64,000 nt of DNA from Pelosinus fermentans JBW45 (GTDB taxonomy: Bacteria; Bacillota; Negativicutes; DSM-13327), in assembly GCF_000271665.2 (NCBI RefSeq), contig NZ_CP010978.1, forward strand, positions 962,501-1,026,500, read 5' to 3'. Below the pieces are notes generated by a model. The model saw only the letters and a program-made list of their open reading frames with translations, searched no databases and was not told where the DNA came from. Position numbers and translations under genes: made by a program. Below are positions 33,496 to 41,219 of this stretch, in pieces. Position 1 is the first letter of the stretch, and every line of letters begins with the position of its first letter.

Positions 33496-35415
33496 ATGAG
33501 TAGTGAAGAACGAAGGTTAGATTATCTGAATGTGTCAGGGAAGGAGTATGTTCCTTACGTACCAGCAGACAAAGTCATTCCGGAGTTTACAGCAACAGCA
33601 ATCATTATCGGTTTTATTTTAGCAATTGTGTTCGGTATGGCGAATGCGTATTTAGGTTTAAAGGCTGGGATGACCGTAAGCGCTACCATTCCGGCAGCAG
33701 TTATTTCTATGGGGATCTTGAAAGGAATATTAAAAAGAGGAACGATTTTGGAGAACACGGTAGCCCAGTCTATTGCTTCCTCGGGTGAAGCTGTGGCTGC
33801 AGGTATGATCTTTACAGTGCCGGCCCTGTTCCTATGGGGATACGCACCTGATATGATGACAATGACATTGATGGCATTACTTGGTGGTTCTCTTGGCGTG
33901 TTACTCATGATTCCGTTACGTCGTTATTTGATTGTGGATGAACATCATAATCTTCCATATCCAGAAGGTACGGCCTGTGCAGAAGTGCTGGTTGTAGGTG
34001 ACCAAGGAGGTACTGGTGCGAAAACAGTATTTGCTGGAATTGGTATAGGTGCAGGGTATAAATTTCTAATGGGGGCCATGGGTATTTGGAATGAAAACCC
34101 TGAGTGGCCGATTCCGGGTCTCAAAGGCGCGGCTATCGGATTTGATGTTCTGCCAGCTTTGCTGGGCGTAGGCTTTATTATCGGACCCCGGGCGGCTTTT
34201 ACTATGTTTGCTGGCAGCTTTCTTAGCTGGATGGTCCTTATGCCGCTGATTGCTTATTTCGGCGGCGGCTTAACAGCACCGGTATTTCCAGCAACTACAC
34301 CCATTTCCCAAATGGATCATTGGGATCTATGGAGTAAGTACATTCGCTATATTGGTGCAGGCGGCGTAGCTGTAGGCGGTCTGTTTAGCCTGATTAAGTC
34401 TTTACCTACCATTTTTAGTTCTTTTAAGGCTTCTCTTGGGGGGCTGACAAAAGGCGGCGGTTCTGCTGACGAAAATCTTAGAACGCAAAAAGATATGCCG
34501 ATGTCCATTATTCTAATTGGTGCAGTCGTTATCTTTCTTGCATGTGCCTTCCTGCCTCAGCTTCATATGGGCGTGATCGGAGGGATTATGGTGGTATTGT
34601 TTGGTTTTTTCTTCACCACTGTGTCTTCCCGTATCGTAGGTCTAATCGGTTCTTCCAGTAATCCGGTTTCTGGAATGACTATTGGTACTTTGATAATAGT
34701 AAGTGTTTTGCTAAAAGCAATGGGTTTCACTGGTATTGAAGGTATGCTGGCAGCTCTTAGCATTGGCGCTCTAGTTTGTATCTCCATTGCAATGGCGGGA
34801 GATACTTCTCAGGATTTAAAAACAGCCTTTTTAGTTGGTGCCACTCCTTATCGCCAGCAATATGCTCTCTTAATTGGTGTTGTTGCATCAGCTGCTGTTA
34901 TTGGTTGGACGCTGACAATGTTAAATAGTGCTTATGGTTTTGGCACGAAAGAATTGGCCGCACCACAGGCTACATTGATGTCACTGGTTGTTAAGGGTGT
35001 TATTGATGGTTCTTTGCCTTGGGCGTTAGTTGGTATCGGTGCTTCTGTGGCAGTTGTTGCTGAATTGTTGGGAATTTCTGTGTTGGCTTTTGCAGTAGGT
35101 ATGTATCTGCCAATCCACCTAAATGCAGCGATTGCTACTGGTGGTCTGCTTAGCTTAATTATGACGAAGGTAATAAAAAATGCAGATCAATTAAAAAGAC
35201 GTACAGAAGAAGGTATATTACTCGCTTCTGGTTTAATCGCAGGTGACTCATTAATGGGCGTTGTTCTGGCACTTTTGGTTTACCAAGGGGTTGATCTTTC
35301 TATGGATATGAAGTGGGGCGGTATGCTTAATGAAGTATCTATGGGGATTTTTGTAATATTGGCAATTGCCTTCCTGCGGCATTGTCTGACTTATAAGTTG
35401 GATAAAGAAAATTAG
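33496..35415 (+). CDS. OPT-family oligopeptide transporter
   Basis: The 639-aa polytopic membrane protein belongs to the bacterial oligopeptide transporter family. Signatures include 'GMANAYLGLKAGMTVSATIP', 'NTVAQSIASSGEAVAAGMIF' and 'YPEGTACAEVLVVGDQGG', and about fifteen membrane segments follow. It probably imports peptides by proton coupling. AAGGGGGG precedes the ATG. It heads a run of four closely spaced genes ending with an aminopeptidase. Confidence 0.92.
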   Translation: MSSEERRLDYLNVSGKEYVPYVPADKVIPEFTATAIIIGFILAIVFGMANAYLGLKAGMTVSATIPAAVISMGILKGILKRGTILENTVAQSIASSGEAVAAGMIFTVPALFLWGYAPDMMTMTLMALLGGSLGVLLMIPLRRYLIVDEHHNLPYPEGTACAEVLVVGDQGGTGAKTVFAGIGIGAGYKFLMGAMGIWNENPEWPIPGLKGAAIGFDVLPALLGVGFIIGPRAAFTMFAGSFLSWMVLMPLIAYFGGGLTAPVFPATTPISQMDHWDLWSKYIRYIGAGGVAVGGLFSLIKSLPTIFSSFKASLGGLTKGGGSADENLRTQKDMPMSIILIGAVVIFLACAFLPQLHMGVIGGIMVVLFGFFFTTVSSRIVGLIGSSSNPVSGMTIGTLIIVSVLLKAMGFTGIEGMLAALSIGALVCISIAMAGDTSQDLKTAFLVGATPYRQQYALLIGVVASAAVIGWTLTMLNSAYGFGTKELAAPQATLMSLVVKGVIDGSLPWALVGIGASVAVVAELLGISVLAFAVGMYLPIHLNAAIATGGLLSLIMTKVIKNADQLKRRTEEGILLASGLIAGDSLMGVVLALLVYQGVDLSMDMKWGGMLNEVSMGIFVILAIAFLRHCLTYKLDKEN

Positions 35416-35463
35416 AAAAATTGTATTTCTGGGAAACGAAAAAAATCTTGAAGGAAATTGTTT

Positions 35464-35796
35464 ATGAAACAGCGAAATAATTTATTGTTGAAACGCCCCA
35501 TCGGTCGCCCCCATGTGGCGGCTGAAATGGGTAATGAATCACGTTTGGTTGTTCACCATAATCATTGGATTAGTAAACTTTGCACCCGCTTTTTTCGGAC
35601 ACCGGCACAAACCTATTTTAATCTTGATTCCTATGGCTCCTTTGTCTGGTTTCACTGTAATGGTGAGTACACCGTGGGTGATATTGCCAGATTAATGAGT
35701 GAAGAGTTTGGTACGGAAGCAGAACCTGTCATGGAGCGGCTGATTGTTTTTTTAAGAATTCTAATTGGCAGAAAACTAATTAGCCTGCAGGATTAG
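35464..35796 (+). CDS. PqqD-like protein
   Basis: The 110-aa protein matches the PqqD/RiPP-recognition-element type: 'KLCTRFFRTPAQTYFNLDSY', 'GSFVWFHCNGEYTVGDIARL', 'FGTEAEPVMERLIVFLRILI'. PqqD proteins usually bind leader peptides for radical-SAM maturases, but none is adjacent here; the same small family also occurs next to transporters with unknown roles. The ATG at 35464 is preceded by AAGGAAA. It is placed 48 bp after the OPT gene and 18 bp before the next gene, so it is probably co-transcribed. Confidence 0.75.
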   Translation: MKQRNNLLLKRPIGRPHVAAEMGNESRLVVHHNHWISKLCTRFFRTPAQTYFNLDSYGSFVWFHCNGEYTVGDIARLMSEEFGTEAEPVMERLIVFLRILIGRKLISLQD

Positions 35797-35814
35797 CAAA
35801 GGAGGGGGATTGTT

Positions 35815-36180
35815 TTGCCTATCGAAGGTTTTATAATGGGAACGTTAGGGTTTGCTGCAATGGGAGCTATTTTGTATGTCTGGGGGTATCGAAAGTCCCG
35901 CAGCACTCCCCGCCGTTTACATGCTCAGATGGGGCAGGCAATTGAAGCTAGAATTCAGGCCCTCCTTGCCAGCCAGATTCATGGTGCGACGTTGAAAGAA
36001 ATTGCTAAATCGATTGGTGATCTTAGTGTGGGGGGACAATTGCAAGGCTACAAGCTGCAAGTGGAAGATGCCCGGGCCGCTACTGATGCGGTGCTGCGCC
36101 AGATGATTAGCCGTGGGCTGGTTGTTAAACACGACCAGGGAAAAACGCCCAAGTATCTTTTGACAACAATAGAACGATAA
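35815..36180 (+). CDS. Small membrane-anchored protein with winged-helix-like tail
   Basis: The 121-aa product has a single N-terminal membrane segment (GFIMGTLGFAAMGAILYVW) followed by a basic soluble region. 'ATLKEIAKSIGDLSVGG' and 'AVLRQMISRGLVVKHDQGKT' resemble the recognition half of a winged helix. It begins with TTG behind GGAGGGGG. It lies inside the OPT-aminopeptidase operon; the role is unknown. No family name can be given. Confidence 0.7.
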   Translation: MPIEGFIMGTLGFAAMGAILYVWGYRKSRSTPRRLHAQMGQAIEARIQALLASQIHGATLKEIAKSIGDLSVGGQLQGYKLQVEDARAATDAVLRQMISRGLVVKHDQGKTPKYLLTTIER

Positions 36181-36203
36181 CTTGACATGAGGATGATGAG
36201 ATT

Positions 36204-37166
36204 ATGACAAAGCATTTGGAAAAAAGTGCAGAAATTGCAATCCGCCAATGTATGGCGGTTAAAAAGGGAGAAACCGTTCTTGTGGTTACTGACGAGCCAA
36301 CCCGCAATGTTGGGAGAGCATTATGGGAAAAGGCTGTGGAAGCTGGAGCGGAGGCTCTATATGTTGAAATGCTGCCACGTAAAAATGACGGTGTAGAGCC
36401 ACCACCCGCTATTGCTGTGGCAATGTTACATGCTGATGTCATTTTAGGTGCCACCTCTTGCTCTTTCTCCCATACTAAAGCTCGGAAAGATGCTAGTCAA
36501 AAGGGGGCGCGGATTGCTACTCTGCCTGGCATTACAGAAGATATCATGCAGCGTACGTTAAGTGCTGATTATCAGCATATTGCAGAGCTAAGCCAACAGT
36601 TTGCCAAGCTGCTTAGCGATGGCAAAGCAGTACATATTTCTACATTGGCTGGTACTGACTTGACTTTATCCATCGCAGGCAGACAAGGCCATGCAGATAC
36701 AGGCATCAATCATGCAGCAGGTGATTTTAGCAATCTGCCAGCAGGTGAAGCCTATGTCGCGCCTGTTGAGGAAACGGCAGAAGGCATCATCATTATTGAT
36801 GGCGCCATGGCAGGTATTGGTGTCCTGGAATCACCCATTAAACTTACTGTAGAAAAAGGCTATGTAACTAAAGTAGAAGGCGGCAGAGAGACTGAAAAGC
36901 TGGAAGCTATGTTGAACGAGTATGGTAAATTGGCTTGTAATATTGCGGAATTGGGCATTGGTACCAATGATCAGGCGATCCTGTCTGGGCGAGTTCTTGA
37001 AGATGAAAAGGTTATGGGAACTGTTCATATTGCTTTGGGCAATAATTTCGGATTTGGCGGTACATGTCAGGTGCCGATGCATTTGGATGGCATCCTGCTG
37101 AGTCCTACCCTGACGATTGATGGCCAGCTAGTCATTAAGGATGGCAAGCATTTGATTACGGCATAA
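36204..37166 (+). CDS. Aminopeptidase (leucyl aminopeptidase, M29-like)
   Basis: The 320-aa enzyme resembles the short bacterial relatives of the thermophilic (M29) aminopeptidases: 'GETVLVVTDEPTRNVGRALW', 'ADVILGATSCSFSHTKARKD', 'NLPAGEAYVAPVEETAEGII', and the metal-ligand C-terminal part 'IAELGIGTNDQAILSGRVLE' with 'VHIALGNNFGFGG'. It probably removes N-terminal residues from peptides brought in by the OPT transporter. It follows the small membrane gene by 23 bp and ends at a strong terminator, closing the operon. Confidence 0.85.
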   Translation: MTKHLEKSAEIAIRQCMAVKKGETVLVVTDEPTRNVGRALWEKAVEAGAEALYVEMLPRKNDGVEPPPAIAVAMLHADVILGATSCSFSHTKARKDASQKGARIATLPGITEDIMQRTLSADYQHIAELSQQFAKLLSDGKAVHISTLAGTDLTLSIAGRQGHADTGINHAAGDFSNLPAGEAYVAPVEETAEGIIIIDGAMAGIGVLESPIKLTVEKGYVTKVEGGRETEKLEAMLNEYGKLACNIAELGIGTNDQAILSGRVLEDEKVMGTVHIALGNNFGFGGTCQVPMHLDGILLSPTLTIDGQLVIKDGKHLITA

Positions 37167-37228
37167 TTGCTGTTAGTTATGTAGTATTTGGAAAGAAAAT
37201 TGAAAAAGAGTCATCTGTGATCGAACAG

Positions 37229-37279
37229 AACCCCTTGTATGATACATTTTAGAAAAATGTATCATACAAGGGGTATTTT
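37229..37279 (+). terminator. Terminator after the peptide-utilisation operon
   Basis: AACCCCTTGTATGATACATT pairs almost perfectly with AATGTATCATACAAGGGGT across a 4-6-nt loop, followed by ATTTTTAT. It is among the longest stems in the window. Confidence 0.9.
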
Positions 37280-37292
37280 TATAAGACTTTTG

Positions 37293-37601
37293 ATGAAAGG
37301 GTTTGTGTTTTTTGTAGATGTTATAAAGAATAAAAACGGAAAATTAGCAGGTGAGAGCAAAACGTCAACAGAAAAAATCCATTTTTCAATTCAGGAAATC
37401 ATAGGCTTTGTAAATAAAATTGCACCAACTTTAGAAGAATTAGCAAGAGTCATTGATTATAATCAAAATGTATTTATGCAGGCGTCGAATAAATCAAAAG
37501 AAGAAGAAATGTCGATTGGAAAAATTCATTCCGCACTAGAAGCAATTAAAGACATGGGTGGTGAGCTCAATAAAGACATGAAGGCAATGGCGTATAAATA
37601 A
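37293..37601 (+). pseudogene. C-terminal remnant of a methyl-accepting chemotaxis protein
   Basis: The frame reads GKLAGESKTSTEKIHFSIQE and then helical sequence ending IKDMGGELNKDMKAMAYK. 'K-L-A-x-x-S-x-x-[ST]-x-E-I' is the distal part of the MCP signalling hairpin, where adaptor contacts end and methylation helix 2 begins. The sensor, HAMP and hairpin tip are missing, and no ribosome binding site precedes the first ATG, so this is most likely a dead fragment directly after the operon terminator. Confidence 0.5.
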
Positions 37602-37784
37602 AGCCTAATTTGTAGCAAAATTAGTAGATCCCTAAGAAATAATGATTGAAAATAAAGCTACAGGCATAAAGCGCTTGATCACCCTATTGTGACCGCTTGG
37701 AAGTGTTTTATTTTATTAGGATGATGGCAAACGGATCATTTGAAGATATAATAAAACTACTATTAGAATACGAAGGTGATTTTT

Positions 37785-38126
37785 ATGGGATTTAACAGTA
37801 AAGTTTATGAAATCGTCAGTCATATCCCGGAAGGAAAAGTAGTTTCTTATGGTCAAGTTGCCTCTATGGCGGGAAATTGCCGGGCATCTCGCGCGGTGGG
37901 CTATGCAATGCACCGCAATCCTTATCATGGGGCATTACCTTGCCATAGAGTCGTTTTTCAAAATGGCAGTCTTACGGATGGTTTTGCCTTTGGCGGCAAA
38001 GATGTGCAGCGTCAGTTGCTTGAAGCAGAGGGAATTACATTTACCAAAGAGGGATGCGTGGATATGGAAAAATACCGATGGGACGGAAAATGTAGTATAA
38101 AGCATTCTAGTGTCGAAAAAGTATGA
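37785..38126 (+). CDS. Methylated-DNA--protein-cysteine methyltransferase-like protein
   Basis: The 113-aa product consists only of the DNA-binding methyltransferase domain: 'YEIVSHIPEGKVVSYGQVAS', 'ASRAVGYAMHRNPYHGALPC' and the active-site PCHRVV. The acceptor Cys is kept, so this is not an alkyltransferase-like (ATL) protein, which carries Trp there. The N-terminal domain of Ogt/Ada is absent. GAAGGTG precedes the ATG at 37785. It would repair O6-alkylguanine or flip alkylated bases for other repair systems. Confidence 0.85.
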   Translation: MGFNSKVYEIVSHIPEGKVVSYGQVASMAGNCRASRAVGYAMHRNPYHGALPCHRVVFQNGSLTDGFAFGGKDVQRQLLEAEGITFTKEGCVDMEKYRWDGKCSIKHSSVEKV

Positions 38127-38221
38127 TATAATAAAATTAGGTTGTAACTCCATTTGCGTCAAGTAGTTTTTTTATGCTTTCGAATCAAAGTGATAATTGA
38201 GAAACGAGGAGAGGGTTAGTG

Positions 38222-39211
38222 ATGAGTTTTATTGATGAGATGAAGCAAAAAGCAAAACTCAGTAAAAAGAAAATCGTTTTACCGGAAGGGACTGACCTAC
38301 GAGTTTTGACCGCCGCCAGCGTTGCAGCGGCAGAGGGACTTGCTGAAATTATTTTGCTAGGAAGTAAAGAAGAGATCTTGAAAGCCGCTGGGAATATTGA
38401 TTTATCTCAGGTTACCATTATTGATGTGGAAGCGGCAGAAAAACGCGAAGAATATGCCCAAGGTTTTTATGAATTAAGAAAGTCCAAAGGACTTACAATA
38501 GAAGAGGCAAGGGAGACGCTGAAAGACCCCGTTTATTTTGGCAACATGATGATTAAACATAATGATGCAGACGGATTGGTTTCGGGAGCCATTCATTCTA
38601 CGGCAGACACATTAAGACCTGCCCTGCAAATTATTAAGACCGCACCGGGTACCAGCTTAGTTTCATCTTTTTTTATTATGGTAATACCTGATTGTGAATA
38701 TGGAGAGGATGGAGTATTCTTATTCTCGGATTGTGGTTTAAATGAAAACCCGAATGCAGAACAGCTTTCTGAAATTGCAATTTCATCGGCTCACACCATG
38801 CAGAACCTGCTTGGCGTTACCCCTATTGTCGCCATGCTTTCCTATTCAACCTATGGCAGTGCCAATAGTGTCCTCACCCAAAAGGTGGTACAAGCAACTG
38901 CCTTAGCAAAACAAAAGGCACCTACTTTGCTTATTGATGGGGAAATGCAGGTAGATGCAGCATTGGTTGCCAGTACGGCTAAGTTAAAAGCGCCAAATAG
39001 TACTGTAGCAGGCAAGGCCAATGTGCTGATATTCCCGGATCTCAATGCAGGAAATATTGGCTATAAACTTGTGGAGCGGCTTGCAAAAGCCCAAGCTTAT
39101 GGACCTGTTACCCAGGGACTTGCCAAACCGATTAATGACTTATCAAGAGGCTGCAAGGCAGAAGACATTATTGGAGTCATTGCCATGACAGCCGTCCAAG
39201 CACAGGCATAG
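38222..39211 (+). CDS. pta: Phosphate acetyltransferase
   Basis: The 330-aa enzyme (from the ATG at 38222) interconverts acetyl-CoA and acetyl phosphate, the energy-yielding step of acetate formation. 'KKIVLPEGTDLRVLTAASVA', 'DGLVSGAIHSTADTLRPALQ', 'FLFSDCGLNENPNAEQLSEI' and 'NVLIFPDLNAGNIGYKLVER' are family landmarks. The single-domain length matches Firmicute Pta. GAGGAGAGGG lies before the GTG/ATG pair at 38219/38222. No ackA is adjacent. Confidence 0.95.
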   Translation: MSFIDEMKQKAKLSKKKIVLPEGTDLRVLTAASVAAAEGLAEIILLGSKEEILKAAGNIDLSQVTIIDVEAAEKREEYAQGFYELRKSKGLTIEEARETLKDPVYFGNMMIKHNDADGLVSGAIHSTADTLRPALQIIKTAPGTSLVSSFFIMVIPDCEYGEDGVFLFSDCGLNENPNAEQLSEIAISSAHTMQNLLGVTPIVAMLSYSTYGSANSVLTQKVVQATALAKQKAPTLLIDGEMQVDAALVASTAKLKAPNSTVAGKANVLIFPDLNAGNIGYKLVERLAKAQAYGPVTQGLAKPINDLSRGCKAEDIIGVIAMTAVQAQA

Positions 39212-39285
39212 TAGTAAGTAGAGATTGCTTCGTGCCTCGTAATGACAAGAGGACCCCAAGCGTGCTAGAAAATAAGGAAGAATGA

Positions 39286-39370
39286 TTAACCGCAGAGGCG
39301 CAGAGTACGCTGAGGGGGAGGTTTAACCTTATTTATATTTTCTCTGTGTTCTCTGCGCCTCTGCGGTTAA
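39286..39370. repeat. Long inverted-repeat element, 85 bp
   Basis: TTAACCGCAGAGGCGCAGAG (39286-39305) has a perfect 20-base inverted copy at 39351-39370. It lies between pta and the SCIFF gene. One arm recurs alone at 47258-47283. Confidence 0.8.
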
Positions 39371-39504
39371 AAATGGGTGTATTAGCGTTTTTTTAGGAAT
39401 TCTGATATCGATAAGGCAATTTTTAATAGCTATTGCTTAGTGTTGCAAAAACGTATAAAATAGGTAAAGCAAGAAATAAAAATATGGGCAAGGAGGGATT
39501 TATC

Positions 39505-39645
39505 ATGGCAAAGCATATTATTACTGTTAATAAAGCTTCTTTACAGGAAACTGTACATACTGGTGGCTGTGGAGAGTGCCAGACTTCCTGCCAATCGGCC
39601 TGCAAGACATCATGCACCGTTGGCAATCAGGTCTGCCAAAAGTAG
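39505..39645 (+). CDS. scfA: SCIFF peptide (six-cysteine ranthipeptide precursor)
   Basis: The 46-aa peptide starts MAKHIITVNKASLQETVHTG and ends with six cysteines in a G-C-G-x-C-x3-C-x3-C-x3-C-x6-C arrangement. This is the SCIFF family ('six cysteines in forty-five residues'), whose cysteines are joined by thioether cross-links. AAGGAGG lies before the ATG at 39505; the in-frame upstream ATG at 39433 is not needed. The maturase gene follows 200 bp downstream, after a terminator and a repeat element. Confidence 0.95.
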   Translation: MAKHIITVNKASLQETVHTGGCGECQTSCQSACKTSCTVGNQVCQK

Positions 39646-39656
39646 ACCGTCAAGAC

Positions 39657-39690
39657 AGCCCTCTGTCCCAATGGGCAGAGGGCTTGATTT
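39657..39690 (+). terminator. Terminator between SCIFF peptide and maturase genes
   Basis: AGCCCTCTG pairs with CAGAGGGCT around a short loop, followed by TGATTTT. Partial termination here would make the precursor message more abundant than the maturase message. Confidence 0.7.
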
Positions 39691-39695
39691 TAAAA

Positions 39696-39795
39696 TTGAA
39701 TGAACCACAAAGGCGCAATGCCGCTAGCGCGGCACACAAAGGAAAGACGACAGAATGGTATTTCTTTGTGTCCTTTGTGCCTTTGTGGTTCAACT
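39696..39795. repeat. Imperfect inverted-repeat element inside the SCIFF locus
   Basis: GAACCACAAAGGCGCA near the left end and TGCCTTTGTGGTTC near the right are complementary, with inner segments CACAAAGGAAAGA and TTTCTTTGTGTCC also complementary. It is similar in style to, but distinct from, the element at 39286. It separates the SCIFF terminator from the maturase gene. Confidence 0.7.
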
Positions 39796-39847
39796 TTTTT
39801 CCTGACTTAACAAATAAAATAATTTGGCTTAAAGGTGAATAACAAAA

Positions 39848-41203
39848 ATGAGTATACATAAGTTTTATTTAAATGGTCTATATATTATATTAGATATTAA
39901 CAGTGGAGCTGTCCACGTTGTAGATAAAATGGTTTATGACATGATGGATGTTTTTGATGGCAGTAATGATGAAGCGGTATTGGCAGAATTCTCTACTCAT
40001 TACGCGGTTGAAGAAATAAGGGAAGTTTTATCAGAACTGCATCAATTAATGGATGAGAATAAATTATTTTCCAAGATGGTAGATGTACCGCTGCATTTTA
40101 GTCAGAAGGCCTTAGTGAAGTCGGTGTGTTTACATGTAGCTCATGACTGTAATTTACGCTGTAACTATTGTTTTGCTGGGACAGGAGATTTTGGACATAC
40201 CCGTGGTTTGATGAGTAAGGAAGTAGCTGAAAGAGCGGTAGAGTTCATTATTGAAAACAGTGGACCGCGCATTAATAGCGAGATTGACTTTTTTGGCGGT
40301 GAACCTCTTATGAATATGAGTACAGTGCGTCATGCAGTATCTTATATTCGTCGTCGTGAAAAAGAGACTGGTAAGAAGTTTAAACTGACGTTGACGACCA
40401 ATGGCGTGCTTTTAAATGAAGAGATCAACCAGTATCTGAATGATAATAATATTAGCCTGGTACTTAGCTTAGATGGACGGCGCGAAGTGCACGACAATAT
40501 GCGTCCCTTTGTAAATGGTGCCGGCAGTTATGATATGATTTTGAAAAATGTAACTAAAACCATTGAGTCTCGCAACGGTCAGAATTATTATCTGAGAGGC
40601 ACTTTTACTGCTCATAATTTAGATTTTGCTGCGGATGTATTAGATATCGCTGATAAAGGATTCACCCAATTATCCGTGGAGCCTGTTGTAGCCCAGGACT
40701 GTGATTATGCTCTTACGAAAGAGCATCTTCCTCAATTGTTCGCTCAATATGATCTATTGGCACGAGCATATCTAGAGCGTAAACGTAAGGGGCAGGGTTT
40801 TGAGTTTTTTCATTTTAATTTAGACCTTGATAATGGTCCTTGCGTCGCAAAGCGTTTAAGTGGCTGTGGCGCTGGGCATGAGTATTTTGCTGTAACGCCT
40901 GAAGGTGATTTATACCCTTGTCATCAGTTTGTCGGACGGGAAGAATTTCTACTGGGTAATGTGTTTGAGGGTGTAAAAAACACTACCTTACCAGACCAGT
41001 TTCGTCAGAGCCATGTTTTAAATAAAAGCGAATGTCGTGACTGTTGGGCACGGTTTTATTGCAGCGGCGGCTGTCATGCAAATGCAGACTTATTTAACAA
41101 GGATATTAATATTCCCTATAAAATTGGCTGTGAATTGCAAAAGAAACGACTGGAATGTGCCTTAATGATTCAGGCAATATTAAGATTGGAAAGCGGAAAA
41201 TAG
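39848..41203 (+). CDS. scfB: SCIFF peptide maturase, radical SAM/SPASM
   Basis: The 451-aa enzyme forms Cys-to-alpha-carbon (or similar) thioether links in the SCIFF peptide. The N-terminal ~90 residues form the peptide-binding (RRE-like) part. The radical-SAM cluster is in 'HVAHDCNLRCNYCFAGTGDF', then 'INSEIDFFGGEPLMN'. The SPASM region binds auxiliary clusters: 'LSGCGAGHEYFAVTPEGDLY', 'PCHQFVGREEFLLGNV' and 'CRDCWARFYCSGGCHANA'. It ends only 16 bp before hypF, so the maturase and hydrogenase-maturation genes are probably co-transcribed. Confidence 0.95.
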   Translation: MSIHKFYLNGLYIILDINSGAVHVVDKMVYDMMDVFDGSNDEAVLAEFSTHYAVEEIREVLSELHQLMDENKLFSKMVDVPLHFSQKALVKSVCLHVAHDCNLRCNYCFAGTGDFGHTRGLMSKEVAERAVEFIIENSGPRINSEIDFFGGEPLMNMSTVRHAVSYIRRREKETGKKFKLTLTTNGVLLNEEINQYLNDNNISLVLSLDGRREVHDNMRPFVNGAGSYDMILKNVTKTIESRNGQNYYLRGTFTAHNLDFAADVLDIADKGFTQLSVEPVVAQDCDYALTKEHLPQLFAQYDLLARAYLERKRKGQGFEFFHFNLDLDNGPCVAKRLSGCGAGHEYFAVTPEGDLYPCHQFVGREEFLLGNVFEGVKNTTLPDQFRQSHVLNKSECRDCWARFYCSGGCHANADLFNKDINIPYKIGCELQKKRLECALMIQAILRLESGK

Positions 41204-41219
41204 TAGAGGGGACAATACT

